Of a stretch of 64,000 nucleotides of DNA, positions 1 to 7,687 are shown piece after piece. This DNA is from an uncultured Saprospiraceae bacterium (lineage in GTDB: Bacteria > Bacteroidota > Bacteroidia > Chitinophagales > Saprospiraceae). A model generated the notes under the pieces. It was given only the letters and a program-made list of their open reading frames with translations, ran no database searches and was not told where the DNA came from. The stretch is taken from contig CALMSO010000046.1 in assembly GCA_937872385.1 (NCBI GenBank), positions 95,679-159,678 on the forward strand, in the 5' to 3' direction. Position 1 is the stretch's first letter. Each line of letters opens with the position of its first letter. The translations under genes were made by a program, and so were the position numbers.

Positions 1-112
1 GAATGCCATTGCCGATAATGGGTTCCAGGGGTTCGTCGGGCAGGAGTTTATTCCTACCTACCCCGACAAAATCAGTGCCCTACGCGAAGGCATCGCCATT
101 TGCAGCGTGTGA
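1..112 (+). CDS. Hydroxypyruvate isomerase-like TIM-barrel protein, C-terminal end only
   Basis: The gene enters from the left edge and stops with TGA at 110-112. Reading from base 2 gives a 36-residue tail with the segment GFVGQEFIPTYPDKISALRE and ending in GIAICSV. The G-x-VGQEFIPT strand followed by a short helix and an ICxV end is the usual C-terminus of the hydroxypyruvate isomerase (Hyi) branch of the xylose-isomerase-like TIM-barrel family. In that family the Glu of the QEF motif is a metal or active-site residue. Everything N-terminal lies outside the window, so substrate and full architecture cannot be judged. No neighbouring gene in the window belongs to glyoxylate metabolism. Confidence 0.65.
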   Translation, partial: NAIADNGFQGFVGQEFIPTYPDKISALREGIAICSV

Positions 113-135
113 AGTGTGTTAAGATGGTTTTCAAC

Positions 136-155
136 AAAATAGAACGTCTATTTTT
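136..155 (+). terminator. Weak AT-rich hairpin after the isomerase gene
   Basis: An eight-pair stem (AAAATAGA with TCTATTTT, 3-nt loop) ends in a run of five T, 23 bases after the stop codon at 112. The stem is AT-rich, so it would be a weak intrinsic terminator. Position and T run fit the role. Confidence 0.3.
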
Positions 156-189
156 GTGCAAACAGTAGCTCGATATTACGCAGTTGAGC

Positions 190-222
190 TATTCGCCGTT
201 TGCGATTTGCTATTGAAAATGG
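190..222. repeat. Degenerate word repeat (CAAATCGCAAAC type)
   Basis: On the minus strand this stretch reads AGCAAATCGCAAACGGCGAA. It shares its 6-8-nt words with intergenic stretches near 29.7 kb and 31.2 kb. It is non-coding and lies between the isomerase end and ileS. Confidence 0.4.
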
Positions 223-302
223 TATAAATTTATCACTGTAAGAAGCAAAAATAGCAACTTAATTTTTTGATAATCAATAACTTACACTAAATACAAACAA
301 CA

Positions 303-3300
303 TTAGGCCCGCTCCACAGCTACTGCTACGCGTACCTCGCCGGGCAGCTCAATCGTTTCCGCACCGTTGAGGTCAATTGCCATGTGTAGCGCATCTGCTA
401 AGGTTTCGCTTTTAATGTATTCGCTGAATTGCTCAATGGCTGGCAACACCGCTTCGTGCCTTTGTAAAGTGATTACAATGCGGTCGGTCACGTCAAAATC
501 GCGGTCTTTGCGAATATTTTGAATACGATTCACAATGTCTCGGGCCATGCCTTCGGCTTCGAGTTCGGGGGTGAGCGTGACGTCAAGGGCTACGGTGAGC
601 GCGCCGTCGTTGGCTACCTGCCAGCCGGGAATATCTTCGGCAATGATGTCAAAATCTTCCAGCGTCAGGTCGTAAGTATCGCCATTGATACTCAGCGTGA
701 AGCGGTTCGTGCGCTCAATTGTCACAATATCATTTTGCCCCAGCGCAGCGATAATATCTGCTCCGGCTTTCATGTGCTTGCCGAGGCGCTTGCCCAGCGT
801 TTTGAAATTGGGTTTAATTTTTTTATTCACCAAACCGTCCGCATCGGTCACATATTCAATTTCCTTCACATTTACTTCCGCTAAGATCAAGTCTTTCACG
901 CTATCCACCTGCGCCTGAAAGGATTCGTTAAGAATGGGCAGCAGTACTTTACGCAGCGGCTGTCGCACCCGGATTTTCTCTTTTTTGCGCAAGCTCAATA
1001 CCAGCGAACTGATGCGCTGGGCGTAATCCATGCGCTCTTCGAGGGCTTTGTCAATGACCGCATCTTCGGCTTTGGTTAGCAAAGACAAGTGTACAGAATC
1101 TGCGGCAAGCGGGGTGTGGTTGGTCTTAGCTTTTTCCCGGATGTTGTCGGTCAAGTTTTTGTACAGCCATTCAGCGAAAAACGGTGCAATCGGTGCCATA
1201 AGCTGGCTCACCACAGTGAGGCACTCGAAGAGGGTTTCGTAGGCAGATTTTTTATCAAACGACATCTCGCCTCGCCAGAAACGGCGGCGCGAAAGGCGCA
1301 CGTACCAGTTGCTCAGGTGCTCGTCCACAAAGGTTTCCACGGCGCGGGCGGCGCGAGTTGGCTCATAATCGGCGTAGCTTTCGGTCACTTCCCGGATGAG
1401 GCTGTGCAGTTTGGAAATCACCCAGCGGTCTAATTCTGGGCGCTCAGCTACCGGTACGATGTTTTGTTCGTCCAGCACAAATTGGTCCACATTCGCATAA
1501 AGCGCATAGAACGAATAGGTGTTGTACAATTTGCCAAACAGCTTGGCACGGGCTTCCGCTACTCCGTCGAGGTCGAAACGCAGGTTGTCCCAAGGCTGTG
1601 CATTGGCAATCATATACCAGCGCGTCGCATCGGCACCATAGGTGGCAATGGTTTCAAACGGATCTACGGCATTACCAAGACGTTTGGACATTTTGTGCCC
1701 GTTTTTGTCGAGCACTAAACCATTGGAAACCACGTTTTTAAAGGCTACACTATCGAAAGCCATAGTGGCAATGGCGTGCAAGGTGTAAAACCAGCCGCGC
1801 GTCTGGTCCACGCCTTCTGCGATAAAATCGGCAGGATAAGACACTTCAAACGGCGACTTGAAGGGCCGGTCTTCGCCTTTGGCGAGTTTTTCATAATCCA
1901 AACCCCACTGGGCGTAAGGCATTGAACCAGAATCAAACCATACGTCAATCAGGTCTAATTCGCGCACCATGCGCTTGCCGCTGTCGGATACCAACACGAT
2001 TTCGTCCACGTATGGGCGATGTAGGTCGAGGGGGGTTGAGGGGTTGAGGGGTTGAGGGGTTGAAAGTTGATTGTGGAAACGCTGGTTGGCGGTGCGCTCT
2101 GCTGCGGTCAATACATTAGATTGTAGGGCTTTCGCCAATTCGGTTTGCAATTCAGCCATCGAGCCGATGCATTTTTCTTCGTTTCCATCCTCGGTGCGCC
2201 AAATGGGCAGCGGAACGCCCCAGTAGCGCGAGCGCGAGAGGTTCCAGTCTTGCAGGTTTTCCAACCATTTGCCGAAGCGGCCTTCGCCCGTAGCTGCCGG
2301 TTTCCAGTTGATGGTCTGGTTGAGTTCGTACATCCGATCTTTCAGTGCCGAAGCTTTGATAAACCAGCTATCGAGCGGGTAATAGAGCACGGGCTTGTCG
2401 GTGCGCCAGCAGTGCGGGTAGTTGTGTACGTATTTTTGCACATTGAAAGCCTTACCCGTTTGCTTCAGATGCACGGCAATGTCCACATCCACGCTTTCGT
2501 AGTGGGGGGCATCGGTATAATTTTTCACATAACGATTGGAAAATGGACCTACGGTATCTTTGAATTTGCCTTGGCGGTCCACCAGCGTCAAAGCACCGAT
2601 GCCATTGGCGCGTCCTACTTTCATATCATCACCGCCAAAAGAAGGCGCTGTATGCACCACGCCAGTGCCGTCTTCGGTGGTTACAAAGTCGCCCACCAAT
2701 ACGCGGAAAGCGTCGTTTGCATCGTTGAGTTCTTCAATCGGATTGCCAAAATCCAGCAACTGCTCGTAGCGGATGCCTTCTAATGCCGCCCCCAAGAATG
2801 GCGCGCTTTTCGTTTCAATAATCGGTTTGTTTTTCTGTTTTTCAGGGTTAGTGGCAAACCACATCGGTGCCAGCACATCCGCCAGCACGACGCTTACCGG
2901 CTCATGCGTATAAGGATTTTGCGTTTTGATTTTTACATAATCAATCTTGCCCCCTACGGTTAGCGCGGTATTGGAAGGCAGCGTCCAAGGTGTCGTCGTC
3001 CAAGCGAGTATTCTAACATCCTCATTATCAGCATCAAACAGAAACGCTGAGCGGTCATCTTTTATGACTTTAAACATTGCTACAACCGTAGTATCGCTCA
3101 CCTCCCGGTAGGTGCCGGGTTGGTTTAGTTCGTGCGAACTCAGGCCCGTGCCAGCAGCCGGCGAGTACGGTTGAATGGTGTAGCCTTTGTACAGCAAACC
3201 CTTGTCGTACAGGCGTTTGAGCAGATACCACACCGTTTCGATGTACTCGTTTTCGTAGGTGATGTAAGGATTGCCCAAGTCCACCCAATAGCCCATTTTG

Positions 3301-3704
3301 CGGGTCAGGTCATCCCAGATGTCTTTGTAGCGCATCACCGTTTCGCGGCATTTGCGGTTGTATTCTTCTACCGAAATGGTCTTACCAATGTCTTCTTTGG
3401 TGATGCCGAGTTCTTTTTCTACGCTTAGTTCGATGGGCAAACCGTGCGTATCCCAGCCGCCCTTACGCTCCACGCGCTGCCCTTGCATGGTATGGAAGCG
3501 GCAGAAAATATCTTTGATGGTGCGGGCCATGACGTGGTGGATGCCCGGCAGACCATTCGCCGAGGGCGGGCCTTCATAAAATACGTAACTTTGCGCTGCA
3601 TCGCGCTCTTCCACACTCCGCTCGAAAATCCGGTGCTCCGCCCAGAATTTCAAGATTTCCTTATCAATAGCAGGTAGGTTCAGATTTTTGAACTCTTGGT
3701 ACAT
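303..3704 (-). CDS. ileS: Isoleucine--tRNA ligase
   Basis: Cytoplasmic class I aminoacyl-tRNA synthetase that charges tRNA-Ile and edits mischarged valine. The 1133 residues begin at an ATG that gives a normal N-terminus (MYQEFKNLNLPAIDKEILKFW is family-typical in position). The HIGH-type signature is GIHH at residues 54-57 within PPSANGLPGIHH. The KMSKR loop is intact near residue 670. GWDTHGLPIE precedes a CP1 editing insertion, and the C-terminal third is an anticodon-binding helical domain. The length and motif style fit the longer, eukaryote-like IleRS clade; I infer this from memory of the family. Oddity: around residues 547-558 the coding sequence contains four tandem copies of an 8-bp word, giving a Pro/Leu/Asn-rich linker (see findings). 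The gene stands alone. Confidence 0.97.
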   Translation of the reverse strand: MYQEFKNLNLPAIDKEILKFWAEHRIFERSVEERDAAQSYVFYEGPPSANGLPGIHHVMARTIKDIFCRFHTMQGQRVERKGGWDTHGLPIELSVEKELGITKEDIGKTISVEEYNRKCRETVMRYKDIWDDLTRKMGYWVDLGNPYITYENEYIETVWYLLKRLYDKGLLYKGYTIQPYSPAAGTGLSSHELNQPGTYREVSDTTVVAMFKVIKDDRSAFLFDADNEDVRILAWTTTPWTLPSNTALTVGGKIDYVKIKTQNPYTHEPVSVVLADVLAPMWFATNPEKQKNKPIIETKSAPFLGAALEGIRYEQLLDFGNPIEELNDANDAFRVLVGDFVTTEDGTGVVHTAPSFGGDDMKVGRANGIGALTLVDRQGKFKDTVGPFSNRYVKNYTDAPHYESVDVDIAVHLKQTGKAFNVQKYVHNYPHCWRTDKPVLYYPLDSWFIKASALKDRMYELNQTINWKPAATGEGRFGKWLENLQDWNLSRSRYWGVPLPIWRTEDGNEEKCIGSMAELQTELAKALQSNVLTAAERTANQRFHNQLSTPQPLNPSTPLDLHRPYVDEIVLVSDSGKRMVRELDLIDVWFDSGSMPYAQWGLDYEKLAKGEDRPFKSPFEVSYPADFIAEGVDQTRGWFYTLHAIATMAFDSVAFKNVVSNGLVLDKNGHKMSKRLGNAVDPFETIATYGADATRWYMIANAQPWDNLRFDLDGVAEARAKLFGKLYNTYSFYALYANVDQFVLDEQNIVPVAERPELDRWVISKLHSLIREVTESYADYEPTRAARAVETFVDEHLSNWYVRLSRRRFWRGEMSFDKKSAYETLFECLTVVSQLMAPIAPFFAEWLYKNLTDNIREKAKTNHTPLAADSVHLSLLTKAEDAVIDKALEERMDYAQRISSLVLSLRKKEKIRVRQPLRKVLLPILNESFQAQVDSVKDLILAEVNVKEIEYVTDADGLVNKKIKPNFKTLGKRLGKHMKAGADIIAALGQNDIVTIERTNRFTLSINGDTYDLTLEDFDIIAEDIPGWQVANDGALTVALDVTLTPELEAEGMARDIVNRIQNIRKDRDFDVTDRIVITLQRHEAVLPAIEQFSEYIKSETLADALHMAIDLNGAETIELPGEVRVAVAVERA
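2033..2064. repeat. Four tandem 8-bp repeats inside ileS
   Basis: GGGTTGAG occurs at 2033-2040, 2041-2048 and 2049-2056, followed by GGGTTGAA at 2057-2064. On the coding strand the unit is CTCAACCC. The 32-bp array encodes a short Pro-Leu-Asn-Pro linker ahead of the LHRPYVDEI motif. The same CAAC-centred octamer style recurs in intergenic DNA at 11.23 and 45.40 kb. Confidence 0.85.
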
Positions 3705-3721
3705 ATATTACAATTTATCCT

Positions 3722-4043
3722 AATTTTTTAATAAAGCGCCTTATTGCAGCGATAAAAAGTTGCATATTCATCAACATTTGCTCTGAAATGATACTTGAGC
3801 GCTAAAGCTGTGATGGCATAATACATACCATAGTATATGCGGCGTCTTCGCAGGTCGTATCTGGCTGCTCCAAGTGCAGTTGTATCAAGCTATTGCGTTC
3901 TCTGTTAGTCATTAAGCGTATATTCCTTTTTCAATGGCGTCTTCAATAATGGGTTGTTTTCCTCTCAAACTGTTTGTTAACTCCCAGTTGGAAGACTGAG
4001 CTTTTCTTTTACTGCTCTGGGAATTTCATCCCGCTTCATGACG
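3722..4043 (-). pseudogene. Decayed HEPN-domain gene with remnant of an upstream partner
   Basis: Between ileS and the MlaE gene there is no intact gene, but broken coding sequence can be read on the minus strand. An ATG at 3912 opens MTNRERNSLIQLHLEQ. After a frame change the downstream frame gives YYGMYYAITALALKYHF, which resembles the RAYYAMFYA helix of HEPN domains. An upstream fragment (ATG at 4039, MKRDEIPRAVKEK, then after another frame change GKQPIIEDAIEKGIYA) ends in a TAA that overlaps the HEPN ATG as TAATG. This is the arrangement expected of a translationally coupled two-gene unit such as nucleotidyltransferase/HEPN (MntA/HepT-like). At least two frameshifts make it non-functional. 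Recognition rests on one helix motif, so it is tentative. Confidence 0.4.
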
Positions 4044-4182
4044 TTTATTTTTGAACCTACAAAAATAACAAAACAAAAAACGCTGACCAACCGCAATCTG
4101 CCAGCGCTTTCTTTTTTGGCATGGCGGCAAGTCCCGGAGTACAAAACCATCCGATAGTGCAATAGCCTTTGCCTCTCCATGC

Positions 4183-4926
4183 TTATGTCAGTAGCACTGC
4201 AATCGTATAATCTGCAAGTAGGATAAGTATATCACTGAATACCACTGCATTAGTACTGGCACGCCCCAATTCTATGCTGCCGCCTTTCACATAATACCCC
4301 TGGTAGGCCGACACACTGGTGAGGATGAAGGCAAAAACAATTGCTTTGACAAACATCATGCGCACATTTTTTTGTACAAAAAACGAACGCACCCCCTGCA
4401 CGTACTCTGCGTCGCTCATCAAACCGCCCGGCACCGAGGCTAAGTACCCCCCCATGATACTGACAAAAGCGCCAATGGCTACCAACATGGGAATGACAAT
4501 GATAGCCGCCACTATTTTCGGTCGAATGAGATAAGCTGCGGTATTTACGCCCATGATTTCCATGGCGTCAATGTGCTCTTTCTGGCGCATTCCGCCAATT
4601 TCCGCCGCAAGATTGGAACCCACCTTGCCCGCCAGCACGAGGCAAATTACTGTGGGCGCCAGTTCAATGATGGTGCTGTCGCGCACGATGTAGCCAATAT
4701 AATAACGCGGCACCAAAGTGCCATCAAGTTGGTAGGCAAACTGCACGGCTGTCACTGCACCGATAAAAATCGAAATCAAGATGACAATAATCAACGAGCC
4801 AACCCCAATGTCGTTCATTTGCCGGGTGGTTTCTTTGTAGTACATTCGCCAGCTCTCCGGCCGACCCAGTGCCATACCGAGCATAATAACGTAACGACCG
4901 AAATGATATAATATCTTGAGGTTCAT
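4183..4926 (-). CDS. MlaE/YrbE-family ABC transporter permease
   Basis: Inner-membrane permease of the Mla-type lipid transport system, which moves phospholipids between inner and outer membrane. The 247 residues start with an amphipathic interface helix followed by several hydrophobic segments. The family-typical stretches GGMRQKEHIDAMEIMGV (loop contacting the ATPase) and GNLAAE-like SNLAAEIG are present near the middle. Length matches the family (about 250). The ATPase (MlaF) and MCE protein (MlaD), often adjacent, are not encoded next to it here: the upstream side is non-coding and the downstream side is the HEPN remnant. The locus is therefore either split or this is a stand-alone copy. 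Confidence 0.9.
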   Translation of the reverse strand: MNLKILYHFGRYVIMLGMALGRPESWRMYYKETTRQMNDIGVGSLIIVILISIFIGAVTAVQFAYQLDGTLVPRYYIGYIVRDSTIIELAPTVICLVLAGKVGSNLAAEIGGMRQKEHIDAMEIMGVNTAAYLIRPKIVAAIIVIPMLVAIGAFVSIMGGYLASVPGGLMSDAEYVQGVRSFFVQKNVRMMFVKAIVFAFILTSVSAYQGYYVKGGSIELGRASTNAVVFSDILILLADYTIAVLLT

Positions 4927-5272
4927 TTATTTATACTTTAAAAAAGCGTCATTCTAACCTTGGAATGCGATTGCAAAACAGACAGTTTTCCAAACAAGCA
5001 TCAAAAATAGTGCAATTTTGCTGAATTCGCCAATGCTTGCACTACCAATTGGATTTTTCCGGATAACAGCGGGAGCAGTTGAAAAGATTTTAGGGAGCTT
5101 GTATAGGGTATTAATTTTATAGCCTGCCGCTAAAAAAAATGCCTGCCGCTTCCGCTTTTCGCGGTTTCGCTTTGACAAGAATCATTTCCTGCGCTTGACA
5201 AAAGTCATTTTTTAACAAAAAAGGTACGGGTAATTTTGTAGTAAACTTTTCACAAACAAAAATCACATTGCC
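4927..5272. other. Gene-free gap upstream of the MlaE gene
   Basis: This 346-bp stretch lies between the divergent MlaE gene and a small membrane-protein gene. A 74-codon minus-strand frame (4954-5178) has basic, unpatterned composition and no family resemblance, and I do not accept it. The only signal I see is the promoter-like TAATTTTG at 5231-5238 for the plus-strand gene. Confidence 0.5.
5231..5238 (+). promoter_or_regulatory. Bacteroidota -7 box TAATTTTG
   Basis: TAATTTTG matches the TAnnTTTG consensus and lies 34 bp before the ATG at 5273. The matching -33 element is poor (T-rich, no clear TTTG at 19-21 bp). Confidence 0.4.
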
Positions 5273-5497
5273 ATGAAAGCATTCAACCTGAGTATTGGCA
5301 CTATCGTATTGCGTTTTTATTTAATGATGCTCATCGTTATCATCGCCGGATTCGTTGGGCAATGGTGGCTTGCCATTTTGGCCTTCCCGGTTTTTATGAG
5401 TATCATGCTGGGGCTTACCTTTGGTAAAAATACACAGCAGACAGCGGCCGTGAAAAAACTACCACAACGACCAAACGCTGCCCGCAAAGCTAGCTGA
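5273..5497 (+). CDS. Small two-helix membrane protein, function unknown
   Basis: I do not recognise the family. The 74-residue product begins MKAFNLSIGTIVLRFYLM and has two hydrophobic segments (about residues 8-28 and 32-48) separated only by GQWW, so it probably forms a membrane hairpin. A basic, Gln/Arg/Lys-rich cytoplasmic tail follows. It stands alone between a divergent and a convergent gene and has its own promoter-like box 34 bp upstream, which supports it being real despite its size. Confidence 0.6.
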   Translation: MKAFNLSIGTIVLRFYLMMLIVIIAGFVGQWWLAILAFPVFMSIMLGLTFGKNTQQTAAVKKLPQRPNAARKAS

Positions 5498-5557
5498 CCG
5501 AGCAGGAGCGTAGTGGTAAAATACGTTTTTATCATCAAATATTGCTATCACAAAATT

Positions 5558-5568
5558 CTGATAATCAG
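5558..5568. repeat. CTGATAATCAG palindrome
   Basis: An 11-nt near-palindrome with 5-nt arms and one central base, between convergent genes. It is one of a set of TTGATWATCAA-like elements in this window. Confidence 0.45.
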
Positions 5569-5585
5569 CTTTTTATTTGAAAAGC

Positions 5586-5612
5586 CAACGGATTACAATA
5601 CGCAATCCGCTG
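5586..5612 (-). terminator. Hairpin after the T9SS cargo gene
   Basis: On the minus strand CAGCGGATT pairs with AATCCGTTG (one G-U pair, 9-nt loop). It is followed by GGCTTTTC, 15 bases after the end of the gene ending at 5627. The T run is short, so this is a moderate candidate. Confidence 0.4.
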
Positions 5613-5626
5613 ACTGAAATCATATT

Positions 5627-7570
5627 TTATTGCACGACAAAGCGCTTAACTGCTACCCCTGCGTCTGTAGCGATGCGCAGGTAGTAATGGCCAGGAGCCA
5701 ATGCTTGCACCGGTAAGGTTTGCGTGTTGGCGTAGCGCTGCACCAAGCGTCCGTGCGTGTCAAAGCATTCAATCTGCCAGATTTGCAATTGCCCTGCCCG
5801 CAAAAAAAGTTGCTCGCTGGTGGGGTTCGGAAATATTTCAATCTGCTGTGCTAATGCCAAGTTGGGTGCGCTGGTGCTGAGTTCTATCGTTGCGCTGGTC
5901 TCGGCTGGCGCGACTGGCTGCGGCTCTTCGGCAAAGTTGATCATTCGTACGTTTTCTATTTTGAAGCGGACTTCCGGGCTGGTAGTTGTGGCGTAAGTTT
6001 CTAAGACTATCTGCCCCAAGGTGCCGTGCCCGCTGCGGTTTTGCCCGTCGGCACGCACCAGCGCTACGTCTATGCGGCGCGCGGCGGGTGTATGCCGCTG
6101 AATGACGAGCAAATCTTCGTTGATAGTGCCGAGCCAGTTGTTTGCCAACTGCACCTCCACGGTGCTTTCATCCACGCCGAGGGCTTCCGGGTCGTATGTA
6201 ATGGAAAAGGCAAGTCCGTAGCAATCCGTTGCCGGTAGTTCCTCATTGCCCAATATGATGTCAAAAGCAGCGCGCAGCCCTGGTTGTAGCAATGCTGTTT
6301 GTACATACAAAGGTGGGCCATTTTCGCGCGGCGTGGGCGTTTGAGGAGTTGTGAGGCCATCTTCCACGGTGCTGTTCCAGTTTGCTTCGATGATGGTCGC
6401 ATCCGACCATTCTATCCAGCCATTACCATCGGTATCTATATGTTTGAAATTGATTTGTGACAGGGGCGACTGTTCGGGCCAGTCGGCTGCGGGTTGGGGC
6501 GTCCAGTTTGCGGAAGCTTGTGGGCGCTGCGGGCCGCCGGTGCCATAGCCCAAGCCAATGTTGAGTAGGTCAAAATGATTGACCAAGCCGTCGCGGTTGG
6601 TATCGCCCGGATAGACGATGGGATCTTCACTTACAGCAATGCTGCCCGCCCGCCCGTCGAAGTTGAGCCGGCTATAATCGCTGTCTAAAAACTCAAAAGG
6701 CGTCGGTGATTCCGTGAACCGAATAGCGGCGGCACCTTCATTGCTCTTAGTAGTAAAACAAAGTTCGAAGAAAACGCTTCCAGGGTCCAATTGCACCCCT
6801 TCAAAAGTGCCTGAATCTAACCAGAGGTGGCTCAGGCGTCCGGAAGCTATCATACCGAGGTTGAAATCTGTGCCAAGATTGGCATTGGGCATTCCCAGAT
6901 TGATAATAGAATCGAGCCGCAGGATGGCGGTATCCCAAGCCATACTGAATTGCATAGCGATGAGTTTTCCGTCGAAGTTGTCCACGCGCACGGGCATACA
7001 GGCCGCCGAGCCAGGTGTAATCACCGTATCGCCGATAGACAAGGCGATGGCGTCGCTGGGCAATACTGCATAATCGGCACCTGCGTACACTACCGGTACA
7101 GCCGCTCCGGCGCCATTGTGGGCGCTAACTGAATTAGGAAAAGGATAACGAATAATGGACACTCCCTGCCGGCCGTCGGTGGTTTGCAAAGCCGTAAAGC
7201 ACAGTTGAAAAAGGGTGGCATCATCTTCCAGCGTGCGGCCATTGTCATCGGCAGTAGCCCAGTTGATGTTATAAATATTGCCATTAGTAGCCGCGCTTAG
7301 CAGCACTTCGCCGGGCAGGGCCCCAGGCACCAATGCAGGCTCAGACAGGATACCTCTGCCATAAGCTATGGTAAAACGAAAGCGTGCAATGTCCGAAAAC
7401 CCACGGGTTTTGAAATCCATACAGAGCGTTTCGCCCTTGCGCACGGTATCGGCAAGGATGTAAAATTCGACCGGCTGGTCATTAAAATCGAAAGTAGATG
7501 TACTGTTTTTTGCTGTAATAGTAAGACAGGCACTGAGGCAGCACCCCAAGAGCAGGAACCATTTTTTCAT
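5627..7570 (-). CDS. Secreted T9SS cargo protein with cohesin-like and split dockerin-like modules
   Basis: I chose the ATG at 7570, because the frame upstream lacks a signal peptide while MKKWFLLLGCCLSACLTITA is a good one. The 647-residue protein contains, in order: two cohesin-like beta modules (about 22-165 and 180-310, with phrases such as VRKGETLCMDFKTRGF and LSHLWLDSGTF); a dockerin-like unit with two calcium-loop motifs, DTNRDGLVNHFDLL (about 320) and DTDGNGWIEWSDATII (about 380), separated by some 40 residues with the pattern GGPQRPQASANW and AADW; a third cohesin-like module (about 420-527); and a type A T9SS sorting domain (about 570-647, IEIFPNPTSEQLFL, ending in KRFVVQ). It is probably outer-membrane-anchored or released. 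It is the last gene of a minus-strand run with the sugar transferase upstream, which may link it to the exopolysaccharide. Confidence 0.85.
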   Translation of the reverse strand: MKKWFLLLGCCLSACLTITAKNSTSTFDFNDQPVEFYILADTVRKGETLCMDFKTRGFSDIARFRFTIAYGRGILSEPALVPGALPGEVLLSAATNGNIYNINWATADDNGRTLEDDATLFQLCFTALQTTDGRQGVSIIRYPFPNSVSAHNGAGAAVPVVYAGADYAVLPSDAIALSIGDTVITPGSAACMPVRVDNFDGKLIAMQFSMAWDTAILRLDSIINLGMPNANLGTDFNLGMIASGRLSHLWLDSGTFEGVQLDPGSVFFELCFTTKSNEGAAAIRFTESPTPFEFLDSDYSRLNFDGRAGSIAVSEDPIVYPGDTNRDGLVNHFDLLNIGLGYGTGGPQRPQASANWTPQPAADWPEQSPLSQINFKHIDTDGNGWIEWSDATIIEANWNSTVEDGLTTPQTPTPRENGPPLYVQTALLQPGLRAAFDIILGNEELPATDCYGLAFSITYDPEALGVDESTVEVQLANNWLGTINEDLLVIQRHTPAARRIDVALVRADGQNRSGHGTLGQIVLETYATTTSPEVRFKIENVRMINFAEEPQPVAPAETSATIELSTSAPNLALAQQIEIFPNPTSEQLFLRAGQLQIWQIECFDTHGRLVQRYANTQTLPVQALAPGHYYLRIATDAGVAVKRFVVQ

Positions 7571-7687
7571 ACAATGAATCGGTTTTGGCATTAAAGAATG
7601 ATGTAATTTGACGCGAAAGGTATGCATTTTTATAGAAATAAGCAGGAAAAGTTGTACTGATGTGCTTCGCATTCTGGTGCGCCGTGC

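Noticed and set aside
2145..2783. 212-codon plus-strand ORF
   Set aside because: It is antisense to ileS, which is unmistakable across the whole region; the translated sequence has no family pattern.
4954..5178. 74-codon minus-strand ORF upstream of the MlaE gene
   Set aside because: Basic, unpatterned translation in a promoter region; it does not resemble an MlaF or MlaD piece.
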